From contig NZ_QEOO01000024.1 of NCBI RefSeq assembly GCF_003121585.1, positions 1-36,441 on the forward strand: a DNA stretch of 36,441 nt. Direction: 5' to 3'. The notes below the pieces were generated by a model. The model saw only the letters and a program-made list of their open reading frames with translations. It did not search any database and was not told the origin of the DNA. Position numbers and translations under genes: made by a program. Shown here one piece after another: positions 23,156-31,151 of this stretch; position 1 is the first letter of the stretch; every line of letters begins with the position of its first letter. The DNA comes from Nocardioides speluncae (GTDB taxonomy: Bacteria; Actinomycetota; Actinomycetes; Propionibacteriales; Nocardioidaceae).

Positions 23156-23662
23156 ATGAGGGATGAGCGGGAGGCGTTCAGCGCGTGGGCGCGGGAGCGG
23201 CAGCTGGGGCTGCTGCGCACGGCGTACCTGCTGACCGGCGACCACCAGCGCGCCGAGGACCTGGTCCAGGAGGCGCTGACCAAGGTGGCGCTGCGCTGGC
23301 GCCGGCTGGCCGACAGCAACCCGGACGGCTACGCGCGGCGGGTGCTGGTCAACGACAACATCTCGTGGTGGCGGCGCCGGCGCGACGAGGTGCCGCTCGA
23401 GAACGCCGACCGAGCGACCGACGGCCCGCTGGAGACCGAGTACGCCGAGCGCCGGCTGCTGCTCCTCGCGGCCCTCGCCCGGCTGACGCCGCGGCAGCGA
23501 GCGGTCGTCGTACTCCGCTACTACGACGACCTCACCGTCGACGCGACTGCCGAGGCGCTCGGGGTCTCCGCCGGCACCGTCAAGAGCCAGACCAACCTCG
23601 CCCTGCGCCGCCTCCGCGAGGCCGCGCCCGAGCTGGCTGAGCTGCTCAAGGAGGAGCGATGA
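23156..23662 (+). CDS. SigE-family ECF RNA polymerase sigma factor
   Basis: A 168-residue sigma-70-like factor. Region 2 is LLRTAYLLTGDHQRAEDLVQ and NPDGYARRVLVNDNISWWRR; region 4 is LARLTPRQRAVVVLRYYDDL and VDATAEALGVSAGTVKSQTN. This matches the SigE-family (SACE-type) ECF factors of actinobacteria. ATG 23156 is preceded by AAGAAGGG. Its stop overlaps the next start (ATGA), so the downstream membrane protein is co-translated and probably regulates it. Confidence 0.94.
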   Translation: MRDEREAFSAWARERQLGLLRTAYLLTGDHQRAEDLVQEALTKVALRWRRLADSNPDGYARRVLVNDNISWWRRRRDEVPLENADRATDGPLETEYAERRLLLLAALARLTPRQRAVVVLRYYDDLTVDATAEALGVSAGTVKSQTNLALRRLREAAPELAELLKEER

Positions 23663-24837
23663 CCGAGCACACCCTACGCGACACGCTGAACGACATCGCG
23701 GGTGACATCACCGGACCTGACCTGGTCGACCGCGCCTGGGCGGACGCGACCCGTCGCCGGCGCCGTACCCAGCTGGCCGCCGTCGGCGCCATTGCCGCGT
23801 CGGTCGCCGTGATCGCCGGGGGTGCCGCTGTCATCGGTGGTACGCCGGACGCCGCGCCCGGCCCGTCGCACCCGCCGAGCAGCACCCGCTCGCCGAGCGG
23901 CTCGCCCAGTCCGTTGCCCAGCGGCCAGTCTCAGCCCGACGCGAGGACGGACGAAGGCGACCCGGTCTGGTTCTCTCCGAGTGTCCCCGAGGAGCCATCG
24001 CTGCAATGGGCTACCCAGTCGGTGCTGCCGAGAACGATCGACGCGGGCGACGTCGTTCACGTCGGGGTCGGGAGCGGCAGTGCGGTCGCGGTCGTACTGG
24101 TCGGCGACCTCAGTGGAGAGTACGGACCGACCCGCGCGGTCGTCGTAGACCGGAATGGCAGCCACACCGCCCTGGACATCGGGCGACTGGAGCCGGCGCA
24201 GGACCAAGACGGAAACGGCGCCGCGCCGCTGCCTGCCGGACTCTCACCGGACGGCCGCCATGTCGCCTTCACTCAGAACAGCTCGATCGAGGTGTACGAG
24301 TTCGCCAGTGCCCAGTGGCAGTCCGTTGACACCCCCGACTGGCTGGCGGAGGGTGCCACCTGGCTCGACAACGAGACGCTGTGGGTCCCGGACGTCCTGG
24401 AAGGTGAGGTCGGGTCGACGTACGCGCTCGACGGACGACAGACCGCTCGCGACGTGCCCAAGCCCGGGGGGAAGCCCGAGGACGGTGGGTATGGACCGAC
24501 GAAGTCCAACTCCGCGGGCTGGCATGCGCAGAGCAACTACCAGGTCTCGGCGAAGCTCAGGCCCAGGGAGTCGGTTGGCTTCGAGGCTCTCGTCGTCCGC
24601 CGCGGCGAGCAGCGTCGGATCCTCGCCTACTGGCCGCCGTACGAGGGCGAGGGGCGGGGTGTCCAATGCTGCATGGCTGTCGGCTGGCTGGACGAGGAGA
24701 CCGTCGCCTACCAGTCCGGTGATCGCGTCCTGGCCTGGAAGCTGGGCGCCGACTCCCACTTCCAGGTTGCCGAGATCACCGGCGTCGCATCGGGCGACGA
24801 GTGGTACGTCGCCACGTGGGCCGACCTCGACCGCTGA
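23659..24837 (+). CDS. membrane-anchored beta-propeller protein, likely anti-sigma partner
   Basis: A 392-residue protein. Residues 1-35 are cytoplasmic (LRDTLNDIAGDITGPDLVDR, then the basic ATRRRRRT); one membrane helix is at about 38-62 (LAAVGAIAASVAVIAGGAAV); a Pro/Ser-rich linker follows; from about 115 the outside part has TolB/WD40-like strands (PLPAGLSPDGRHVAFTQNSS, ATWLDNETLWVPD, MAVGWLDEETVAYQSGDRVL). Its cytoplasmic stretch is short and lacks a zinc anti-sigma motif, but overlap with the sigma gene and the membrane layout suggest it holds or senses for that sigma. That role is inference. The C-terminus ends 15 bases before the first CIRCE. Confidence 0.85.
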   Translation: MTEHTLRDTLNDIAGDITGPDLVDRAWADATRRRRRTQLAAVGAIAASVAVIAGGAAVIGGTPDAAPGPSHPPSSTRSPSGSPSPLPSGQSQPDARTDEGDPVWFSPSVPEEPSLQWATQSVLPRTIDAGDVVHVGVGSGSAVAVVLVGDLSGEYGPTRAVVVDRNGSHTALDIGRLEPAQDQDGNGAAPLPAGLSPDGRHVAFTQNSSIEVYEFASAQWQSVDTPDWLAEGATWLDNETLWVPDVLEGEVGSTYALDGRQTARDVPKPGGKPEDGGYGPTKSNSAGWHAQSNYQVSAKLRPRESVGFEALVVRRGEQRRILAYWPPYEGEGRGVQCCMAVGWLDEETVAYQSGDRVLAWKLGADSHFQVAEITGVASGDEWYVATWADLDR

Positions 24838-24852
24838 GGCGGCGCCCGATCG

Positions 24853-24879
24853 TTTGCACTCTCACCAGGTGAGTGCTAA
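24853..24879 (+). promoter_or_regulatory. CIRCE element 1 (HrcA operator)
   Basis: TTTGCACTC-N9-GAGTGCTAA matches the consensus TTAGCACTC-N9-GAGTGCTAA at 17 of 18 positions. It is the binding site of the heat-shock repressor HrcA and lies upstream of groEL. Confidence 0.9.
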
Positions 24880-24887
24880 ACATGGCG

Positions 24888-24914
24888 TTGGCACTCTCGG
24901 TATGAGAGTGACAG
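24888..24914 (+). promoter_or_regulatory. CIRCE-like element 2 (imperfect)
   Basis: TTGGCACTC-N9-GAGTGACAG shares the 9-base spacer; the left half matches 8 of 9 and the right half 6 of 9 consensus positions. Its centre is 35 bases from that of element 1. It also reads as the hairpin CACTCTC / GAGAGTG. It is either a second weaker HrcA site or a leader hairpin. Confidence 0.6.
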
Positions 24915-25030
24915 AAAACGTGGGACCGGCGAGTTGAGGTCTGCAGCGTCGGCGGGAAGGGTCCGCCGGGTCGGCCAGATCGTCCGTCGCGGGCAACGGA
25001 CCGGACCCTGTCCAGGACTCTTCAGCGTAA

Positions 25031-26674
<1,644 letters not shown>

Positions 26675-26700
26675 TCGCCTTTGCTCCACCCAAGCAACAA

Positions 26701-26737
26701 ACGAAGGGCCCCGGTCGTCACGACCGGGGCCCTTCGT
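26701..26737. terminator. strong bidirectional terminator after groEL
   Basis: A perfect 17-bp stem (ACGAAGGGCCCCGGTCG / CGACCGGGGCCCTTCGT) with a 3-base loop, followed by CTTTGTT on the plus strand and preceded by AACAA, so it can serve both groEL and the convergent gene whose stop is at 26744. Confidence 0.93.
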
Positions 26738-26743
26738 CTTTGT

Positions 26744-27448
26744 TCAGTTAACGAGCTCGCTGCTTCCGCAGCCCGTGTCGCCCTTGCTGAAGACCGTCGT
26801 GAGAGCGGCCTCGTCGTCGCCGCCCTGGGTCATCAGGTGCAGGTCCACGCCGTCATGGAGTGGCGAGTCGGCCGGGATCGTGATCACCCAGTCGCTGCCA
26901 CTGCGCGAGAGCGAGGCGGGCGAGTTCTCCCCGAAGCCGCAGGGGTCGTCGAAGTCCCCCGGGTCGGCGGGCAGTGCCTCCGTGGTGGGTACCGCCGGCT
27001 CGGCCTCCGACTCCATCTGGCCACCGCCCGAGAGGCCGCCGTCTCCCTCCGGGAGCTCCTCGACCTCGTCGCAGGGGCCGGGATCGCCGTCATCCGGAAC
27101 CACGATGCAGTTGCTGACCGGACCGCCGTAGTCGACGTCGGCCGTGATGCCGTGCTCGGCGAGCGCACGCTCCAGGCCTTCCGCGTCATCGAGGCGACGA
27201 ATGGTGACCACGATGTCACCGTCGTCCTGCGCCGCGACCGAGTACGCCGCGGCGGGGGCCGGTCCGCCGGTGCCGAGGCCGAAGACCACGGCGCCGACAC
27301 TTGCGGCGACCGCGGTGGCTGCCGCAGCGGCGACCAGGATCGGTCGGCGACGCCGTGACTGGGAACGGGTGGCCGAGCGCTCGGCGACGGTGTCGCGAAG
27401 CTCGGAGAGGAGCGCGGACTCGAACGAGTCGAGAGGTGCGCGGGTCAT
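26744..27448 (-). CDS. membrane protein, putative anti-sigma factor
   Basis: A 234-residue protein: cytoplasmic part of about 36 residues (FESALLSELRDTVAERSATR, basic SQSRRRR), one membrane helix at about 37-60 (ILVAAAAATAVAASVGAVVF) and an acidic, Gly/Pro-rich outside part with four or five cysteines and the stretch EVEELPEGDGGLSGGG. Its ATG overlaps the stop of the ECF sigma gene (4 bases), as in many sigma/anti-sigma pairs. No ZAS motif is visible and the cytoplasmic part is short, so inhibition of the sigma is inference. A region IVVTIRRLDDAEGLERALAE could be a folded domain. Family not recognised. Confidence 0.85.
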   Translation of the reverse strand: MTRAPLDSFESALLSELRDTVAERSATRSQSRRRRPILVAAAAATAVAASVGAVVFGLGTGGPAPAAAYSVAAQDDGDIVVTIRRLDDAEGLERALAEHGITADVDYGGPVSNCIVVPDDGDPGPCDEVEELPEGDGGLSGGGQMESEAEPAVPTTEALPADPGDFDDPCGFGENSPASLSRSGSDWVITIPADSPLHDGVDLHLMTQGGDDEAALTTVFSKGDTGCGSSELVN

Positions 27449-28026
27449 GAGGGAACCTCCTGAGTGAGTGCGGCCTCGTGGTGAGGTCGCAGGTGGGTTT
27501 GCACCAGGCGCCGGCTGCGGTGCAGCCGGACCCGCGCGGTGCCCGGCTTCACCCCCAGCACGGCGGCGGCTTCGGTCACCGGGAGCCCGTCGACCGCGAC
27601 CAGCTCCATCAGAGCGCGATCACGGGCGGGCAGGGCGTCGAGTGCGTCGTACAGGCGGCGCGTCTCGCGCTCGGCGTCGAGGCGCTCCTCGATCCGGGTC
27701 AGGCTGTCGGCGTCGAGGAGGCGGCGCCCGGCGATCCGGCGTACGGCGCGCAGGTCGCGCGCCCGCCGGCGGGCCTCGGCGGACATCACATTGCGGGCGA
27801 TCCCGAAGAGCCAGGCGATCGGCCGCCCCCGGTCCGGCCGATAGCCGCTTACGGCATCGATGGCCGCCAGGAAGATGTCCGCCGTCAGATCCGCGGCCAG
27901 ATGGGGGTCACCGACCCGCCTGGCCACGAACCGCTGCACGGCGTCGAGGTGCTCCCGGTAGAAGGCCTCGAAGACGTCCGGATCGTCGCCGATCCGGTGT
28001 ACGTCGTAGGCATCGAAGGTGGTCAT
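27445..28026 (-). CDS. ECF RNA polymerase sigma factor
   Basis: A 193-residue sigma-70-like factor. Region 2: FEAFYREHLDAVQRFVARRV, LAADLTADIFLAAIDAV, GRPIAWLFGIARNVMSAEAR. Region 4: LPARDRALMELVAVDGLPVT, EAAAVLGVKPGTARVRLHRS. Linker of about 40 residues. ATG 28026 is used; GTT-rich sequence upstream. It forms a two-gene operon with the membrane protein behind it and probably answers an envelope signal. It is unlike the SigE-family factor at 23156, so they are not recent duplicates. Confidence 0.94.
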   Translation of the reverse strand: MTTFDAYDVHRIGDDPDVFEAFYREHLDAVQRFVARRVGDPHLAADLTADIFLAAIDAVSGYRPDRGRPIAWLFGIARNVMSAEARRRARDLRAVRRIAGRRLLDADSLTRIEERLDAERETRRLYDALDALPARDRALMELVAVDGLPVTEAAAVLGVKPGTARVRLHRSRRLVQTHLRPHHEAALTQEVPS

Positions 28027-28073
28027 GACCGTTCTTGGACGATCATGCCTGGAGCGTTACAACGCGGCTCGGA

Positions 28074-28703
28074 TCAGAACACGTTGTGCGGCCGGAACTG
28101 GACCGAGATCCGCGGCCCGACCGGCTTCGCGGTCTTGAGTACGGCGTGGTCCCAGGTCCGCTGGCAGGAGCCGCCCATCACCAGCAGGTCGCCGTTCCCC
28201 ATCTCGAACGACACGGCTTCGCCGCCACCCCGCGGGCGCAGGGACAGCCGGCGGGTGTCGCCGAACGACACGATCGCCACCATGGTGTCGTGGCTGCGGC
28301 CGCGGCCGAACCGGTCGCCGTGCCAGGCCACGCTGTCGCGGCCGTCGCGGTAGTAGCAGCAGCCGGCGGTCGCGAACGGCTCGCCGAGCTCGGGCCGGAA
28401 GTGCCGGCTCAGCGCGGTGCGCGCCTCGGCCAGCAGCGGGTGCGGCAGTGGGTCGGCCGCGGCGTAGGTGTGCACCAGGCGCGGCACGTCGACCACCCGG
28501 TCGTACATCTTGCGGCGCTCGGCCCGCCACGGCACCTCGTGGACCAGCGTCTCGAAGACCTCGGCCGCGCCGGTCACGAAGCCGGGCAGCACCTCGACCC
28601 AGGCGCCGCGCGCCAGCGCGGTCCGCTCGCCCGGCAGCGTGGCCAGCCCGGCGGCGCCGGAGCCGTCGTCGCCGAACAGCGAGTCCTGGAAGTCGAGCGG
28701 CAT
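28074..28703 (-). CDS. alkB: alpha-ketoglutarate-dependent dioxygenase AlkB
   Basis: A 209-residue Fe(II)/2-oxoglutarate oxygenase that removes methyl groups from alkylated DNA bases (1-methyladenine, 3-methylcytosine). Iron ligands are H128 and D130 (AWHGDR) and H186 (RTWDHAVLK); R198 and R204 in PRISVQFRPHN bind 2-oxoglutarate. The substrate-lid part CCYYRDGRDSV is typical of AlkB. The length is standard for the actinobacterial form. Upstream is a LexA box at 28725-28740, 22 bases before the ATG. The gene stands alone on the minus strand. Confidence 0.94.
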   Translation of the reverse strand: MPLDFQDSLFGDDGSGAAGLATLPGERTALARGAWVEVLPGFVTGAAEVFETLVHEVPWRAERRKMYDRVVDVPRLVHTYAAADPLPHPLLAEARTALSRHFRPELGEPFATAGCCYYRDGRDSVAWHGDRFGRGRSHDTMVAIVSFGDTRRLSLRPRGGGEAVSFEMGNGDLLVMGGSCQRTWDHAVLKTAKPVGPRISVQFRPHNVF

Positions 28704-28724
28704 GGGCCCATCCTACGCGCAGGT

Positions 28725-28740
28725 TCGAACATATGTTCCC
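28725..28740 (-). promoter_or_regulatory. LexA (SOS) box upstream of alkB
   Basis: TCGAAC-ATAT-GTTCCC matches TCGAAC-N4-GTTCGA at 10 of 12 fixed positions with a perfect GAACATATGTTC core. It lies between the divergent alkB (start 28703) and carboxyltransferase (start 28776) genes and could control either. Confidence 0.75.
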
Positions 28741-28763
28741 ATGGTTGCGCGGTCGCGTCCCTC

Positions 28764-28769
28764 TAATGT
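28764..28769 (+). promoter_or_regulatory. possible -10 box of a leaderless carboxyltransferase transcript
   Basis: TAATGT fits TAnnnT and ends 6 bases before GTG 28776, the distance expected if transcription starts on the start codon. A clear -35 is not visible; the LexA box covers the region just upstream of it. Confidence 0.45.
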
Positions 28770-28775
28770 GTGCCC

Positions 28776-30311
28776 GTGGAGATACGACGCGACCTGCTCG
28801 ACGTGCTGGCCCGCCGCGCGCTGACCGAGGACGGCGCCCGCCCGGAGGTGGTCGCGAAGCGGCACGCGGCCGGCCGGCGTACGGCGCGCGAGAACATCGC
28901 CGACCTCATCGATCCTGGATCCTTCGTGGAGTACGGCCGTTTCGTCACCGCGGCCCAGGAGGCTCGACGCTCGGTCGACGAGCTGCTCGACCGGACCCCT
29001 GCCGACGGCATCGTGGGCGGCCTCGCCCGGATCAACAGTGAGCTGTACGGCGACCGCGCCGCGTGCGCCGTACTCTCCTACGACTACCTGGTCATGGCCG
29101 GCACCCAGGGCATGCGCGGCCACCGCAAGACCGACCGGCTCTTCACGGTCATCGAGCGACTCGCGCTGCCGACAGTCTTCTTCACCGAGGGCGGCGGCGG
29201 CCGGCCCGGCGACACCGACATCCCGCTGGTCTCGGCCCTCGACGTCGAGTCGTTCGCGCTGTGGGCCCGGCTGTCCGGGGTAGCGCCGCGGATCGCGGTG
29301 GTGTCCGGGCGCTGCTTTGCAGGCAATGCGGTGATCGCCGGCGGCTCGGACCTGATCGTCGCCACCGCCGACGCCAACCTCGGCATGGGCGGCCCTGCCA
29401 TGATCGCCGGCGGCGGGCTCGGTGAGTTCGCGCCCGAGGAGGTCGGGCCGATCGACGTGCAGACCCGCAACGGCGTCGTCGACGTCGCGGTGGCCGACGA
29501 GGCCGAGGCGGTCGCGGTAGCCAAGCAGCTCATTGGCTTCTTCCAGGGCCGGCTCGCGACCTGGCAGGCGCCGGACCAGGCGCAGCTGCGCGAGGCCGTG
29601 CCCGAGCACGAGCGCACGTCGTACGACGTCGCACCGATCGTGGAGACGCTGGCCGACGAGGGCTCGGTGGTGTTCCTGCGCGATCTGTTCGCCCCCGAGA
29701 TGATGACCGCGCTCGGCCGGATCGAGGGCCGGCCGGTCGGGTTCATCGGCAACTGCACCCTGCACATGGCCGGCGCGGTCACCAGCGACGCGGCCACGAA
29801 GGCGGCCGGCTTCCTGCAGCTGTGCGACACGTGGGGGATTCCGGTCATCACGCTGGTCGACACCCCCGGCATGATGGTCGGCCCGGAGGCGGAGGCCACC
29901 GGGCTGGTGCGGCACGGGTCGCGACTGCTGGTCGCCGGCGCCCGGCTCCGGGTGCCGCTGATCGGGGTGATCCTGAGGCGCGGGTACGGCCTCGGTGCGC
30001 AGGCCATGCTCGGCGGCAGCACCCACCAGCCGCTGCTCACCGTCGCCTGGCCGGGTGCCCACCTGGGTGCCATGGGCCTCGAGGGCGCCGTACGGCTGGC
30101 GCTGCGCAAGGAGCTCGCGGCGATCGAGGACGACGACGAGCGGGAGCGGACCGTCCGCGAGCTCACAGCCGCCGAGCAAGAGCGGGCCAAGGCGCTCAAT
30201 GTCGCCCGCTACTTCGAGATCGACGACGTGATCGACCCGGCGGAAACCCGCGGCGTGATCGCTCAGACCCTGGCCGCGGCTCAGGGTCGACATGAGGGGG
30301 ATACCGGGTAG
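28776..30311 (+). CDS. acyl-CoA carboxylase carboxyltransferase subunit-like protein
   Basis: A 511-residue protein with two crotonase-like carboxyltransferase halves, the PccB/AccD layout. N-half: RDLLDVLARRALTEDG, AGRRTARENIADLIDPGSF, FVEYGRFV, and ARIAVVSGRCFAGNAVIAGG. C-half: FIGNCTLHMAGAVTSDAATK, TLVDTPGMMVGPEAEATG, LGAMGLEGAVRLALRKELAA. It transfers carboxyl from biotin to an acyl-CoA; the oxyanion loops GGGGRPGDTD and GRPVGFIGNC fit. No biotin carboxylase or carrier gene is next to it, so it would use subunits coded elsewhere; the exact acyl-CoA is unknown. Start: GTG 28776 (leaderless) is preferred over GTG 28770. Confidence 0.86.
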   Translation: MEIRRDLLDVLARRALTEDGARPEVVAKRHAAGRRTARENIADLIDPGSFVEYGRFVTAAQEARRSVDELLDRTPADGIVGGLARINSELYGDRAACAVLSYDYLVMAGTQGMRGHRKTDRLFTVIERLALPTVFFTEGGGGRPGDTDIPLVSALDVESFALWARLSGVAPRIAVVSGRCFAGNAVIAGGSDLIVATADANLGMGGPAMIAGGGLGEFAPEEVGPIDVQTRNGVVDVAVADEAEAVAVAKQLIGFFQGRLATWQAPDQAQLREAVPEHERTSYDVAPIVETLADEGSVVFLRDLFAPEMMTALGRIEGRPVGFIGNCTLHMAGAVTSDAATKAAGFLQLCDTWGIPVITLVDTPGMMVGPEAEATGLVRHGSRLLVAGARLRVPLIGVILRRGYGLGAQAMLGGSTHQPLLTVAWPGAHLGAMGLEGAVRLALRKELAAIEDDDERERTVRELTAAEQERAKALNVARYFEIDDVIDPAETRGVIAQTLAAAQGRHEGDTG

Positions 30312-30344
30312 CGATATGTCGGCAGCGTGCGCAAGGCTTGGGTC

Positions 30345-31148
30345 ATGACCAGCCCCGCCACGAGCCAGGCCACCGCTGCCGCCCGCGTTGAGAACCTCAC
30401 CAAGACCTACGGGATGGGCGACGCCCACGTCCGGGCCCTCGACGACGTCACCCTCGACCTGATGGACGGGGAGTTCACCGCCGTGATGGGCCCGAGCGGC
30501 TCCGGGAAGTCGACGCTGATGCACTGCTGCGCGGCCCTCGACAAGGGCGACTCGGGCTCGGTCTTCATCGGTGACGACGAGCTCACCAGGATGGGCGACA
30601 AGGCGCTCACCCGGCTGCGGCGGGACTCGATCGGCTTCGTCTTCCAGAGCTTCAACCTGGTGCCGACGCTGACCGCCGAGGAGAACATCCTGCTCCCGCT
30701 CTCGATCGCTGGCCGCAAGCCCGACGCGGAGTGGTACGACTCGGTGATCGCCACCGTCGGCCTCGGTGACCGGCTCACCCACAAGCCCAACGAGCTGTCC
30801 GGCGGCCAGCAGCAGCGGGTCGCGGTGGCCCGGGCCCTGGTCAGCCGGCCGCGGATCGTGTTCGCCGACGAGCCGACCGGCAACCTCGACAGCCACAGCG
30901 GCGCCGAGGTCCTCCAGCTACTGCGCAGCAGCGTCACCGACCACGGCCAGACGATCGTGATGGTGACCCACGACCCGGTCGCCGCGGCGTACACCGACCG
31001 CGTGGTGTTCCTCCAGGACGGCAAGGTCGTCGACGAGATGCGCAGCCCCACCCGTGAGCAGATCCTGCTGAAGATGCAGGAGCTGACCGCGATCGAGGCG
31101 GCCGCCGCCGCCGACGTACCCGAGCCTGCCTCGACCGGCAAGGCCTGA
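30345..31148 (+). CDS. MacB/LolD-type ABC transporter ATPase
   Basis: A 267-residue nucleotide-binding protein. Walker A is MGPSGSGKSTLMH, Q-loop is FVFQSFNLVPTLTAEE, signature is NELSGGQQQRVAVARALV, Walker B is RIVFADEPTGNLDS, and H-loop is VMVTHDPV. It ends with a helical tail (EQILLKMQELTAIEAAAAA). The pairing with a large FtsX-like permease marks a MacB/LolCDE-type exporter. ATG 30345 is chosen (AAGG upstream); GTG 30327 is possible. The permease starts 3 bases after its stop. Confidence 0.95.
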   Translation: MTSPATSQATAAARVENLTKTYGMGDAHVRALDDVTLDLMDGEFTAVMGPSGSGKSTLMHCCAALDKGDSGSVFIGDDELTRMGDKALTRLRRDSIGFVFQSFNLVPTLTAEENILLPLSIAGRKPDAEWYDSVIATVGLGDRLTHKPNELSGGQQQRVAVARALVSRPRIVFADEPTGNLDSHSGAEVLQLLRSSVTDHGQTIVMVTHDPVAAAYTDRVVFLQDGKVVDEMRSPTREQILLKMQELTAIEAAAAADVPEPASTGKA

Positions 31149-31151
31149 GCT

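Noticed and set aside
28037..28060. GTAAC and CGTCC upstream of the minus-strand ECF sigma gene, as a possible autoregulated ECF promoter
   Set aside because: The spacer is 14 bases, shorter than the 16-17 usual for ECF promoters, so it was not listed as a feature.
28713..30896. Minus-strand open frame of about 727 codons opposite the carboxyltransferase and ATPase genes
   Set aside because: Mirror of real coding sequence; no ribosome site, no recognisable domain, composition typical of antisense GC-rich frames.
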